Positions 1-7,879 of a stretch of 36,819 nucleotides of DNA are shown here, piece by piece. The stretch's first letter is position 1. The number at the start of each line of letters is the position of its first letter. A program made the translations under genes and the position numbers. The stretch covers positions 1-36,819 of the IMG/VR virus record IMGVR_UViG_3300047316_000182; one strand, 5' to 3'. The stretch is from a virus. The notes beneath the pieces were generated by a model. It searched no databases and was not told the DNA's origin. It saw nothing but the letters and a program-made list of their open reading frames with translations.

Positions 1-127
1 CGCACGGATCGAGGAAGCTTTACGCGACGATCCAAAACAGTTGGTGCCATACCTGGTGGTGGACCTCTCGCCGGCCGAGGAACGCGCGGTCCTGGCGACA
101 CTCGATCCAATCGGCGCACTGGCCGAG
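1..127. repeat. Terminal direct repeat, left copy
   Basis: Bases 1-127 are identical to 36693-36819, and identical again to 35443-35569 inside the ParB-methyltransferase gene. 127 is a usual top k-mer length of de Bruijn assemblers, so the terminal overlap is best read as the signature of a closed circular assembly rather than a biological terminal repeat. Confidence 0.9.
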
Positions 128-373
128 ACCGATCCGGCCGCGGTCGATCAACTCTACAACGAGACCATCGCCGAGATGCCGGACCTCGACGCACTGTTGC
201 GCAATCTGCATTACGAGGCCGAGGCCGACGACGACCAGGACCAGGAAACGAAAACGGTGGAATTCAAACGTTCGTTCAAGATCGTGATTCCGTGCGCGAG
301 TGCGCGCCAGCAAAAGAAAATCACTAAGTTACTCGACGACCAGGGCATCGAATACGAGGCCAAACAAACATGA
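1..373 (+). CDS. ParB-like nuclease-fold protein without methylase domain (3' part, wraps the contig join)
   Basis: This is the C-terminal part of a gene that starts at 36484 and reads in frame across the join, giving about 193 residues in all. Residues encoded here finish a ParB/Srx-type N-terminal domain (conserved GHARIEEAL, LVVDLSPAEERA, LATLDPIGALAE) seen also in the ParB-methyltransferase at 35237. After base 127 the two copies diverge. This one then has an acidic linker (EAEADDDQDQE) and a short basic end instead of a methylase, and stops at 373. By family knowledge such domains bind DNA or nucleotide; the role here is unknown. It is probably a duplicated, methylase-less paralogue. The frame is secure only if the circular join is correct. 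Confidence 0.75.
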   Translation, partial: ARIEEALRDDPKQLVPYLVVDLSPAEERAVLATLDPIGALAETDPAAVDQLYNETIAEMPDLDALLRNLHYEAEADDDQDQETKTVEFKRSFKIVIPCASARQQKKITKLLDDQGIEYEAKQT

Positions 374-403
374 AAGGAAAGACACAACCAGGGGAAATGA
401 GCC

Positions 404-739
404 ATGACCAACACCGACACCGACAACAACACCGACACCAACATCGAGCACCAGATCGAGACCAACCGCAACGACGACCGCGCGCCGACCTCGGCGCCGT
501 ATATCGAGGCCAAAAAATCGCTTCGCATGATCGTGATCTACCACCACGCGCGCGACTATCCACAACACAATTTTGTGGCGCGCCAATGGTGGGTGATTGC
601 GTCGAAGGCGTGGCCGTCGCCAGGTCTGTACGCACACGGCGCCACGTTGCGCGAGGTGCGCGCCGCGGTGCCATCGTGGATGAGTTGCATACCGCACCAA
701 CCAGGTGAGGACCAGGTGATAATCGAAACATGGGTTTGA
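404..739 (+). CDS. Hypothetical phage protein, 111 aa
   Basis: The frame is open from ATG 404, with an AGGGGA-type ribosome site about 9 bases upstream; the overlapping ATG at 370 lies in another frame. The N-terminus (residues 1-35) is low complexity, rich in Asn, Thr and Asp. Residues 38-111 form a compact, tryptophan-rich segment (VIYHHARDYPQHNF, ARQWWVI, VPSWMSCIP). I recognise no family. It sits between the ParB paralogue and a zinc-finger protein in a tightly packed same-strand run leading to terminase, so it probably belongs to the same transcript. Confidence 0.7.
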   Translation: MTNTDTDNNTDTNIEHQIETNRNDDRAPTSAPYIEAKKSLRMIVIYHHARDYPQHNFVARQWWVIASKAWPSPGLYAHGATLREVRAAVPSWMSCIPHQPGEDQVIIETWV

Positions 740-755
740 AAGGAGCGAGTGAAAC

Positions 756-1502
756 ATGGACCACGCTATACAACCAGGCGTGAATCAGCATTGCCCAAAA
801 TGCAAAGAGGTGTTCACGCATGAACAAGCAAAAATCAATCATCGATGTCCGATTGCAGATAGCGCAATTTATCGTGCGGGTTTGCCACCGGTGCCATCAC
901 GGATGCGCCGCTTGCCAGTGGAACGAGGTTATCCGGTGCCGTGGTTCGTGGCCTATGTCCAGGACCATTTCGATTTCCGGATTATGGACTCACGCAAACG
1001 CGCACGCGCACTAAAAGAGAATCGATGCTGGTTGTGCGGTGAGGTGCTCGGCCAGTATTTCGCATTCGTGATCGGTCCGATGTGCGCCATCAACCGTGTG
1101 TCGAGTGAACCACCATCGCATCGCGAGTGCGCCGAGTTCTCGGTGTTGGCGTGTCCGTTTTTGAATCTCGATGAGGCCGAGCGACGCGCCGCACAATTGC
1201 CGGCCGGTGTGCAAGATGCGCCAGGTCTCGGCCTGGCGCGCAATCCTGGTGTGATTCTGATTTGGGTGACTAAGACGTTCAAACCGTTCGCGGTCGATGG
1301 CGACTACCTGGTGCGCGTCGGCACGCCGTTGGCACTCACCTGGTGGCGTGAAGGTCGCACGGCCACGCGTGCCGAGATCATGGCGTCGATTGATTCCGGA
1401 TATCCGTTGCTATGCGACGTCGCCGCACTGCAAGGCACCGAGGCCATCGCCGAACTTGAACGCCAGAAGATCGCCGCACTGGCATTGTTGCCGGCCGCGT
1501 AA
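756..1502 (+). CDS. Zinc-finger-containing hypothetical protein, 248 aa
   Basis: Two likely metal sites are visible: an N-terminal CPKC followed by H and C (residues 13-31), and a central CWLCGEV...C...PPSHRECAEF...CPF cluster (about residues 94-135). The second cluster resembles a conserved protein of actinophages and other environmental phages whose function is not established. A GGAGCGAG ribosome site precedes ATG 756. The C-terminal half (VILIWVTKTFKPF, VRVGTPLALTWWREG) has no motif I can name. DNA or RNA binding is plausible but inferred. Confidence 0.75.
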   Translation: MDHAIQPGVNQHCPKCKEVFTHEQAKINHRCPIADSAIYRAGLPPVPSRMRRLPVERGYPVPWFVAYVQDHFDFRIMDSRKRARALKENRCWLCGEVLGQYFAFVIGPMCAINRVSSEPPSHRECAEFSVLACPFLNLDEAERRAAQLPAGVQDAPGLGLARNPGVILIWVTKTFKPFAVDGDYLVRVGTPLALTWWREGRTATRAEIMASIDSGYPLLCDVAALQGTEAIAELERQKIAALALLPAA

Positions 1503-1530
1503 CACCAACAACGAAAGGACAAAAAAGCTA

Positions 1531-1806
1531 ATGGCAAAATCTGACGACGAAAAATTGATCGAGGCCGCAACGGCCGAAGTGATTCGCGCCGGTGATCGAC
1601 CGCTCACCGTCGAGGCCGATCTAATCACCTGGTTTGATTTGGTTGCGGTGGTCCAATTAGGTTTGCGCGCGCCAGGGGTGATGCGAACGCCACCGGCGCA
1701 ACGCACAAAGAAATTTATGCACGAACTAATTCATCAACTCGATCCAGACCACGGCAATCTCTGGAAGTTGCTTAATCTCGGATTCGATCCGAACCACGAT
1801 GTATGA
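1531..1806 (+). CDS. Hypothetical protein, 91 aa, immediately before terminase small subunit
   Basis: I chose ATG 1531 because a GAAAGGAC ribosome site lies just upstream and upstream codons in this frame overlap the preceding gene out of frame. It encodes MAKSDDEKLIEAATAEV..., a small mixed helix protein with an Arg/Pro-rich middle (LGLRAPGVMRTPPAQRTKKF). The stop overlaps the next start (ATGA at 1803), so translation is probably coupled to the terminase small subunit. A packaging accessory role is possible from position only; no domain is recognised. Confidence 0.65.
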   Translation: MAKSDDEKLIEAATAEVIRAGDRPLTVEADLITWFDLVAVVQLGLRAPGVMRTPPAQRTKKFMHELIHQLDPDHGNLWKLLNLGFDPNHDV

Positions 1807-2333
1807 ACACCGGCACGAACAAACGACCAGCACCAACACAACCGGCACTCGGCGATTGGACCAGCGAACGCGCCGCGGTGGCCAACATCTCAGAGTTGGC
1901 GCGCGCCAGCGGTAAAGACCGCGCGACGGTCACAAAACGATTGCGTGCGGCCGGCGTGGCACCGGTGCGCACGCGGTCGAAGGAAAAACAATTCGACGTC
2001 AACCAGGCCACCGCGGTGTTGGGTGCGGCGCGTGACGTCGACGCCAACCAGAACGGCTATCACAAAGCACGCACGCAAAAGACAACGGCCGAGGCCGCAC
2101 GCATCTTGCTCAAGTTGCAACGGGAACGCGGCGAGCTCGCACCGGTGGCCGAGTTGCGTGAAGGTGCTTTCCAATTGGTGAAGGCACTGCATCAACGATT
2201 TAGCAGATACGCGCGCGAATCACGCGGCCGGTTGTTTCGCGCCAAAACGGTGTCGGACCTCGAACGAATTCTCGCCAGCGACTTCGCGGTGATTTTCGAC
2301 GACCTCAAACGCGACTATCCGAACATTCTTTAA
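1803..2333 (+). CDS. terS: Terminase small subunit (Nu1/DUF1441-like DNA recognition protein)
   Basis: A 176-residue protein directly upstream of the large terminase. Residues 26-60 look like a winged or simple HTH (ANISELARASGKDRATVTKR). A helical middle (KARTQKTTAEAARILLKLQ) follows, then a C-terminal part (EGAFQLVKALHQRFSR...DLERILASDFAVIFDDL) typical of DUF1441/Nu1-type small subunits. These proteins recognise the packaging site and hand the DNA to the ATPase. The start overlaps the preceding stop. Family assignment is from pattern and position. Confidence 0.75.
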   Translation: MNTGTNKRPAPTQPALGDWTSERAAVANISELARASGKDRATVTKRLRAAGVAPVRTRSKEKQFDVNQATAVLGAARDVDANQNGYHKARTQKTTAEAARILLKLQRERGELAPVAELREGAFQLVKALHQRFSRYARESRGRLFRAKTVSDLERILASDFAVIFDDLKRDYPNIL

Positions 2334-2336
2334 CGC

Positions 2337-4304
2337 ATGATTGGACCACTGGTTGAACGCATCTTCGCCGAGGCACTACAAGCGGCGATTCCCGATGCCG
2401 ATCTCACCGTTTACCAATGGGCCGAACAGCACCGCTATGTGTCGCAAGGACCGGACATCGGATCGAAGTGGCGCACCGACCGCGTGCCGTACCTCAAAGA
2501 AATCTTAGAGTGCGCCACCGATCCGGCCGTACAGGAAATCGTGTTCTGGTCGAGTTCGCGTGTTGGCAAAACGGAAGGTGTGCTCGGCAATCTCATTGGC
2601 TATTTCATGCACGTCGATCCGGCGCCGATCATGCTGGTCCAACCGACACTCGAAGCGGCCGAGAAATATTCACGCGACCGCTTGACGGCGATGATTCGTG
2701 AAACGCCGGTGTTGCGTGATCTGGTCGACGATCCGCGGTCGCGTGATTCCGGCAATACGCTTCTCCACAAAATATTTCTCGGTGGTCATATCTCGATGGT
2801 TGGCGCCAACTCACCGGTTGGCCTGGCATCCGAGGACATCCGGATTCTGTTACTCGATGAGGTGGATCGATTTCCGGCCTCGGCCGGCGCCGAGGGCGAT
2901 CCGGTGGCACTCGCCAGGGTGCGCACGCGTAATTACCGTGCGGCCGGCAACGCGTTGGTGGTGATGACCAGTTCGCCGACGATCAAAGGTCAATCGCGGA
3001 TCGAGAAGGCGTTCGAGGATTCGGACCAGCGGCATCTCTACGTGCCATGTTTGGCGTGTGGTGAATATCAACAATTGGAATGGTTGACGATCAAGTGGAC
3101 CGAGTTGGACCGCGCGCCAGGTGATGCGGTGTGGCAGTGTCCTGGTTGCCAGGCGATCATGACCGACGACGACAAAGAGGAAATGCTGGCCGCGTATGAG
3201 TGGCGCGCACACGCCGAGTTTCGTGGCCGCGTTGGTTTCAAAGCACTCGGCACCTATTCGCCGTTTATGAGTTGGGGAGAAATGGCGCGCGAGTTGACCG
3301 AGGCCAAACGCGCGCGGTCCTTTCCACTGTTCCAGGTGTGGGCCAATACCACGTTGGGCGAATTGTGGGAAGAGGGTGAAGGACTCGACGAGGAACAAAC
3401 CAGTTTTCATCGTGAGGATTATCCGGCGCCGGTGCCGGCCGGCGTGGACCTCATCACGTTCGGCGCCGACACGCATCCGGATCGGATCGAGGTCGAGATT
3501 CTTGGTTGGGGTGCCGGCGATGAATCGTGGTCGATTGACTACCGTGTTTTTTGGGGCGATCCGAATCAGTATCCTTCGCCGGTCTGGTCCGAGTTTGAGG
3601 ATTACTTGCTCACCGACTGGCAACACGAACTCGGCCTCACGATGCGCGCGTCGGCCGGTGGCATCGATGCACACGGTGGTTGTCAGAATGGCGTTTACAA
3701 ATTCTGTAAGGTCAATCAGCGGCGCCGCTGGATGGCCATCCAGGGTGCATCAAAACCTGGCCGGCCGTTGGTGCCGAAAAAGTATTCACTCGTTGGACCA
3801 CGCACGAAGCTATTTACCATCGGCACCGAGGCCGCAAAAGACACCGCGGCCGCGGCACTGCGCATCGAGTTGCCACCAGACCACGCCGGCCAACCGGTGC
3901 CAGGCTTTTGCCATTTCCCGATCCACTACACCGACGACTATTTCAAACAGTTGACCAGCGAACAGAGAATCCGATCCGTGCGATTGGGATTCTCGGTCTG
4001 GCGTTGGGTGAAGAAAAAAGCCGGCGCACGCAATGAGGCATGGGATTGTCGAGTCTATGCAATTTTTGCGAAAGAGTTTTTGCGACCGAATTATGCCAAG
4101 TTGCGCGAGCGACTTTTGAACGCCGTGGCCGACCTGGCCAAACAACCACCACCAGGCCGCACCGGTGGCACCAGCGGCGCGAGCTCGGCGCCGGCCGAGG
4201 AAAGCACCGCACCGGAATCCGGCCGCGTTACAGGTCAAGCAAACGCCAAAAAAGCGTTCCGGTTGCCGCGGCGCCGCGGTGGTGGATTCGTCGGCAATTG
4301 GTGA
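2337..4304 (+). CDS. terL: Terminase large subunit, GpA (lambda) family
   Basis: 655 residues, close to lambda gpA (641). Visible landmarks: Walker-A-like WSSSRVGKTE (about residue 69), Walker B ILLLDEVDRFPAS (about 170), a treble-clef pair CLACGEY and CPGC (about 238 and 268) typical of the GpA family, and a nuclease segment starting with FGADTHPDRIEVEI (about 375). The C-terminus is Pro/Ser/Ala-rich and ends in basic residues (RLPRRRGGGF), likely the portal-docking tail. It pumps DNA into the prohead and cuts genome ends. GpA membership suggests cos-type packaging, although no cos site could be identified. Confidence 0.95.
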   Translation: MIGPLVERIFAEALQAAIPDADLTVYQWAEQHRYVSQGPDIGSKWRTDRVPYLKEILECATDPAVQEIVFWSSSRVGKTEGVLGNLIGYFMHVDPAPIMLVQPTLEAAEKYSRDRLTAMIRETPVLRDLVDDPRSRDSGNTLLHKIFLGGHISMVGANSPVGLASEDIRILLLDEVDRFPASAGAEGDPVALARVRTRNYRAAGNALVVMTSSPTIKGQSRIEKAFEDSDQRHLYVPCLACGEYQQLEWLTIKWTELDRAPGDAVWQCPGCQAIMTDDDKEEMLAAYEWRAHAEFRGRVGFKALGTYSPFMSWGEMARELTEAKRARSFPLFQVWANTTLGELWEEGEGLDEEQTSFHREDYPAPVPAGVDLITFGADTHPDRIEVEILGWGAGDESWSIDYRVFWGDPNQYPSPVWSEFEDYLLTDWQHELGLTMRASAGGIDAHGGCQNGVYKFCKVNQRRRWMAIQGASKPGRPLVPKKYSLVGPRTKLFTIGTEAAKDTAAAALRIELPPDHAGQPVPGFCHFPIHYTDDYFKQLTSEQRIRSVRLGFSVWRWVKKKAGARNEAWDCRVYAIFAKEFLRPNYAKLRERLLNAVADLAKQPPPGRTGGTSGASSAPAEESTAPESGRVTGQANAKKAFRLPRRRGGGFVGNW

Positions 4305-4350
4305 GGTCGCCGGCCGGCCTGGTGGCAACCGGTTGGTGGCCTCGGCGCGT

Positions 4351-4379
4351 TTGACTACTCTACGGATATTCCGTATATT
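4351..4379 (+). promoter_or_regulatory. Sigma70-type promoter with palindromic operator in its spacer
   Basis: TTGACT (4351-4356), an exact 17-base spacer, then TATATT (4374-4379), a near-consensus promoter. The spacer and the start of the -10 box hold the perfect inverted repeat TACGGATATTCCGTA (4361-4375), placed where a bound repressor would block RNA polymerase. It lies in the 114-base gap after terL and drives 4419-5708. The HTH protein at 5529 is the obvious candidate regulator (inference). Confidence 0.75.
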
Positions 4380-4418
4380 GGTGGCGTGCAGAAAACTAAC
4401 AAAAAGGACAAGGTAAAA

Positions 4419-4607
4419 ATGACCACCACCAAACAGACGGCCGGCAACAACACACTGATTGCGGCCGTGAACAAAACCTACAACACCAAGATTGCGAAGC
4501 ACTTTCGCCAGACACTCAACCAGCAAGGTGAGGCCGCGGCCATCGCTTACATACAGCAATTTCATACCAACAAAATCACGCGCGAATCTCTGATGGAGGT
4601 CAACTAA
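4419..4607 (+). CDS. Small hypothetical protein, 62 aa, first gene of inserted unit
   Basis: Starts at ATG 4419 after AAAGGACAAGG. An in-frame GTG at 4386 falls at the predicted transcription start and is therefore unlikely. The product (MTTTKQTAGNNTLIAAVNKT...) is mostly helical with no recognised domain. It is the first gene behind the promoter at 4351 and lies two bases from the next gene. Expression could be independent of the late operon, including in a lysogen. Confidence 0.7.
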   Translation: MTTTKQTAGNNTLIAAVNKTYNTKIAKHFRQTLNQQGEAAAIAYIQQFHTNKITRESLMEVN

Positions 4608-4609
4608 CA

Positions 4610-5002
4610 ATGAGCACCAACACCAACCAACTAAGCGACGATCTGAATCCAATCTTCATCCTGCAAGGCACTCATACCGACCTGTTGATTGCGGCCGCGG
4701 CCGGCCGGATCGATCTCCAAGATTTAGCACGGCAACAACTGGCGAATCGTGGTCTCGACCAGGATGGCCGATACGTCGGTTTCAAACGCGCCAACGAAGC
4801 GGCCGCACGTGCCAACACCTCGGCCGCGGTCGAGACCACCGGCGACACGTACACGGTGAACCTCACCGTAACAGTGCGCGACGTCGAGGCACCAACCGGC
4901 GCCGATGCCGCTCAATTTGTGCAGGATATGATCAACGAAATGATCGGCGACCACCTTCCCGAATTCGCCGGCATCACCACCGAGGTCGAGGTGGCCAAAT
5001 GA
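4610..5002 (+). CDS. Hypothetical protein, 130 aa, second gene of inserted unit
   Basis: No family recognised. Residues 1-60 are helical and Ala/Gln-rich (LLIAAAAGRIDLQDLARQQL). Residues 76-130 look like a beta strand plus helix unit (TYTVNLTVTVRDVEAP...FVQDMINEMIGDHLPEF). The stop overlaps the next start by four bases (ATGA at 4999), indicating coupled translation. It sits inside the promoter-to-terminator unit between terL and the gpW-like gene. Confidence 0.7.
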   Translation: MSTNTNQLSDDLNPIFILQGTHTDLLIAAAAGRIDLQDLARQQLANRGLDQDGRYVGFKRANEAAARANTSAAVETTGDTYTVNLTVTVRDVEAPTGADAAQFVQDMINEMIGDHLPEFAGITTEVEVAK

Positions 5003-5223
5003 GGCAACCAAATCGCCGTCGAGTCTATGTCAGTCAATACGGATATTTCTGGTCGATGTCGCAATCAGAGTGGCGCCGATTCCTGGCCGACGGTGCGGCC
5101 GGCCAGGCCACCAACCTCGACGATTACGGCAAAGAGATCAAAGGCCGACCGGCATCGTGGCATGAGGTACACACGCCGCTTGATTGGACCAGCGACGATT
5201 TCAAAAGTGAGGCACAACGCTAA
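4999..5223 (+). CDS. Hypothetical protein, 74 aa
   Basis: A short basic, aromatic-rich protein (RRRVYVSQYGYFWSMSQSEWRRFLADG) with an acidic C-terminus. It starts in an ATGA overlap with the previous gene and its stop overlaps the next start (TAATG at 5221-5225). No domain is recognised. The tight overlaps make it a genuine member of the 4419-5708 unit. Confidence 0.65.
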   Translation: MRQPNRRRVYVSQYGYFWSMSQSEWRRFLADGAAGQATNLDDYGKEIKGRPASWHEVHTPLDWTSDDFKSEAQR

Positions 5224-5435
5224 TGCCAAATTATCCAATCATCACCACGTGCTGCACTTGTCGCCGAGAACGACAAATGACCTACATCGTGACTGTGCAA
5301 GGTGGCACCAGAACGGCATCACCAGCGGCAAATTGGAAACGCGCGCACTATTGTACGGATTGCGTTTGGAAGAGAATTGGTGAATTGAACCAGGTGCGCC
5401 GGCCACGGCGTGCGGCCGCACGAAAGGCCGACTAA
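5223..5435 (+). CDS. Small zinc-ribbon-like protein, 70 aa
   Basis: Cysteine pairs CCTCRRE near residue 10 and CTDCVW near residue 47 have the spacing of a zinc ribbon, and the tail is basic (RRPRRAAARKAD). A nucleic-acid or protein contact role is a guess. It overlaps the preceding stop by one base and is followed by the HTH gene of the same unit. Confidence 0.65.
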   Translation: MPNYPIITTCCTCRRERQMTYIVTVQGGTRTASPAANWKRAHYCTDCVWKRIGELNQVRRPRRAAARKAD

Positions 5436-5528
5436 GTGTTGCCGGCAAAACCGCATCTGCTAATCGAACCAACCACAATCGCCGACCAACGTGGCGTGCT
5501 CAACATCAGAGAATGGATAAGGGAAAAA

Positions 5529-5708
5529 ATGACCACCACCGAATTTCGCACCAAGCACAATCTCAGCCAGGCCGATCTCGCGCGTTTGTTGCCGGTGAGT
5601 GTGCGCACGTTGCAGGATTGGGAATCGGAACGTGGCCGCGGTCGCGTGCCGGCCTTTTTGCCGCGTGCGTTGCGTGACCTCGACCGCGAATTGAAAAAGA
5701 AAAAATAG
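5529..5708 (+). CDS. HTH (XRE/HigA-like) transcriptional regulator, 59 aa
   Basis: The segment LSQADLARLLPVSVRTLQDW is a clear XRE-type helix-turn-helix, as in short HigA-like regulators. I chose ATG 5529 because AAGGG lies just upstream; the frame is open back to GTG 5436, which would add 31 poorly structured residues. Last gene of the unit that starts at the 4351 promoter and ends at the 5734 terminator. Autoregulation through the palindrome at 4361-4375 is a reasonable inference; no toxin partner is evident. Confidence 0.75.
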   Translation: MTTTEFRTKHNLSQADLARLLPVSVRTLQDWESERGRGRVPAFLPRALRDLDRELKKKK

Positions 5709-5733
5709 GCAACTCCACCAGCACCACCAACCA

Positions 5734-5768
5734 CGCCGGCCGCACCACGCGCCGGCGTTTTCCTTTTG
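5734..5768 (+). terminator. Rho-independent terminator closing the inserted unit
   Basis: Perfect 7-bp stem CGCCGGC (5734-5740) / GCCGGCG (5751-5757) with a 10-base loop, followed directly by TTTTCCTTTT. It lies 25 bases after the HTH gene stop and isolates 4419-5708 from the head genes downstream. Confidence 0.85.
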
Positions 5769-5774
5769 TCCTGG

Positions 5775-5817
5775 TGCTTCTAACAGGCGCGCGAAAAACC
5801 AGCGGCGCCGCTAACAT
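5775..5817 (+). repeat. Intercistronic CTAACA-pair element, copy 1
   Basis: GTGCTTCTAACAGGCGCGC here matches 7880-7898 exactly over 19 bases. Both copies have a second CTAACAT box with a start-to-start distance of 31 bases (boxes 5780 and 5811). It lies in the gap before the gpW-like gene. The function is unknown; an operator, late-control site or RNA-processing site are all possible. Confidence 0.6.
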
Positions 5818-5826
5818 GCGCGACCG

Positions 5827-6339
5827 ATGACCGACTACCTAAAAGCACCGGCCTCGACGGTTCAATACATTTTTGATCGCACCGACTACCTGGCGACCGG
5901 CGCCAAGATCACCGGATCGACCTGGTTGGTGCCGGCCGATCTCAGCACCAGCGGCGACGCGTTCGACGACACCACCACGCGCATCACGTTGGCCGGTGGC
6001 GTGCTCAACACCGCGTATGCGATCTACAACACCTTCACCAGCGATGACGGCAACGTGCAACAACTGGCATTCCTTTTGCGCGTGGTCGATCCACTGCTAA
6101 TCCGGCCACCGACCGAGTTGGAAAAGCAACTCGCCGATCTACGCGTGGCGATCTCCACGGCCGCAATCAGTGGCACCGCGGAATACCAGATCGCCAACCG
6201 ATCCAAACGCCGCTATTCACTCGACGAATTGTTGAACCTCGAAAAGCGATTAGTCGAACGAGTGAACGCCGAACGGCGCGCCGCTGGCGCCGGCACCTTC
6301 AAAAATCACTACGTGCGACCGGTCGAACCAGGACCATAG
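5827..6339 (+). CDS. Head-tail joining protein gpW-like with extra N-terminal domain
   Basis: 170 residues, far longer than lambda gpW (68). Residues about 99-150 (KQLADLRVAISTAAISG...RRYSLDELLNLEKRLVERVN) match the gpW pattern, and the gene lies directly before the portal as W does in lambda. Residues 1-92 are a beta-rich, Ig-like segment (YLATGAKITGSTWLVPADL...TTTRITLAGG) resembling phage fibre/adaptor domains. This suggests a fusion of an adaptor domain to the joining protein. There is no strong ribosome site before ATG 5827. Confidence 0.65.
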   Translation: MTDYLKAPASTVQYIFDRTDYLATGAKITGSTWLVPADLSTSGDAFDDTTTRITLAGGVLNTAYAIYNTFTSDDGNVQQLAFLLRVVDPLLIRPPTELEKQLADLRVAISTAAISGTAEYQIANRSKRRYSLDELLNLEKRLVERVNAERRAAGAGTFKNHYVRPVEPGP

Positions 6340-6342
6340 AAA

Positions 6343-7869
6343 ATGCAAACACTCAATCTCGAATTACCATCGTTTGCTGAGATACGCGCCGAGCAACGCA
6401 CCGCACGCCAGGCCACCGCACGCGCACGGATGCGTGATATGCGGCGCCGGCGTTTTGAGGCCGCGGTGCACAACCGGTTGACAAATGATTGGGTGGCGCC
6501 GCTGACCTCGATCAATGCCGAGTTGCGCCAGGGATTGAGGACCATGCGCGCACGGTCGCGCGAGTTGGCGCACAACGACGGTTACATGAAAAAGTTCTTA
6601 TCGATGATGCGATCCAACATAGTTGGACCACGCGGCATTCGCTTACAGGTGCGCGCCACCAAAGGCGATGGCCTCGACTCGGTGTTGAACACGCAAGTGG
6701 AAACGGCATTCAAGCGTTGGGCTCATAAAGAGAATTGCACGGCGTCGCGAAAACTCACCTGGTTGGACGCGCAAAATTTAGCGGTCACGCAAGTGTTTCG
6801 CGATGGCGAGTGTTTGATCCGCAAGGTGACGGCCGACAACGAGTTCGGATTCGCGTTGAAATTTATCGACGTGTCGTTCCTCGATGAGCTCTACAACACC
6901 GAATTGCCAAACGGCAATCGCATCTGGATGTCGGTCGAGGTGGACCAGAACGAACAGATCGTCGCGTTCTATCTCACCACGCCGTATTACGAACAGCTAT
7001 ATCCGCAAGGCCGGCAACTCCACCGCGTGCGTGTGCCGGCGAGTGAAATCATTTATTTGCCGTTCTGGTTGGACGATGAAGCGGCCACCAGGTCGGCACC
7101 AGCGGCGCACGCGGCGATGCGAAACTTGCGCGAGCTCGGCGCCTATGTCGAGGCAAAGGTGATTGCGTCGCGCGTCGAGGCGTGCCAGATGGGATTCTTG
7201 ATTCCACCGGCCACCGAGGAAATCTCACCGCTGGAAGATCAACTCACGGCCGTACCATCGGAGATCGAAGCGCAACCGGCAATCTTTCCGGAGTTGCCAC
7301 CAGGGTACGACATGAAGATGTTTGCGCCGCACTCACCGAATGGCAACGAGGGCGAATTTCTAAAAGCGATGCTGCGTGGCGTGGCCGTTGGTTTCGATGT
7401 CGACTACACCACCTTCGCGAGTGATTTGCGTGAGGTGAATTTTTCCTCGATCCGATCCGGCATCCAGGAAGCGCGCGAAGTTTACCGGTACTGGCAAAGC
7501 TATTTTATCGAGCACCTAAATCGTGAAGTCTATCTGGCCTGGTTGCGGTCGGCGATTCTCAGTGAGGCCATCGAGGGAATGTTGGCGCGTGATTTCGACC
7601 GCGTGAACGATCCGAAGTGGTTGGCGCGTGGTTGGACTTATGTGAATCCGTTGCAGGACGTCGAGGCCGATTCGTTGCGCGTCAATAACGCGTTCACGAC
7701 ACGCACCGCGGTGGCCGCGGATGAGGGTGAGGACTTCGAAGAAATCCTCGAAATGCTGCAAGCGGAACAGAAGCTCGCCGACAAATACGGCATTCAATTT
7801 GTGCTACCGGCCGGCGCCGCAAGTGTGCAACAACCAGCACCGGCCGACGGTGGCGATTCGGTCGCGTGA
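6343..7869 (+). CDS. Portal protein, lambda GpB family
   Basis: 508 residues, comparable with lambda gpB. The N-terminus has the family signature of an Arg-rich start, a WVAPLTSINAELRQGLRTMRARSRELAHNDGY stretch (positions about 47-78) and IVGPRGI. The middle has VEVDQNEQIVAFYL and EIIYLPFW; the end has ARGWTYVNPLQDVEADSLRVNN. It forms the dodecameric DNA gate at one capsid vertex and docks terminase and the gpW-like protein. The start is three bases after the preceding stop. Confidence 0.93.
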   Translation: MQTLNLELPSFAEIRAEQRTARQATARARMRDMRRRRFEAAVHNRLTNDWVAPLTSINAELRQGLRTMRARSRELAHNDGYMKKFLSMMRSNIVGPRGIRLQVRATKGDGLDSVLNTQVETAFKRWAHKENCTASRKLTWLDAQNLAVTQVFRDGECLIRKVTADNEFGFALKFIDVSFLDELYNTELPNGNRIWMSVEVDQNEQIVAFYLTTPYYEQLYPQGRQLHRVRVPASEIIYLPFWLDDEAATRSAPAAHAAMRNLRELGAYVEAKVIASRVEACQMGFLIPPATEEISPLEDQLTAVPSEIEAQPAIFPELPPGYDMKMFAPHSPNGNEGEFLKAMLRGVAVGFDVDYTTFASDLREVNFSSIRSGIQEAREVYRYWQSYFIEHLNREVYLAWLRSAILSEAIEGMLARDFDRVNDPKWLARGWTYVNPLQDVEADSLRVNNAFTTRTAVAADEGEDFEEILEMLQAEQKLADKYGIQFVLPAGAASVQQPAPADGGDSVA

Positions 7870-7879
7870 ACTTGGCGCG

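Noticed and set aside
5436-5528. N-terminal extension of the HTH gene from GTG 5436.
   Set aside because: The ribosome site AAGGG fits ATG 5529, and the extra residues have no HTH-family counterpart.
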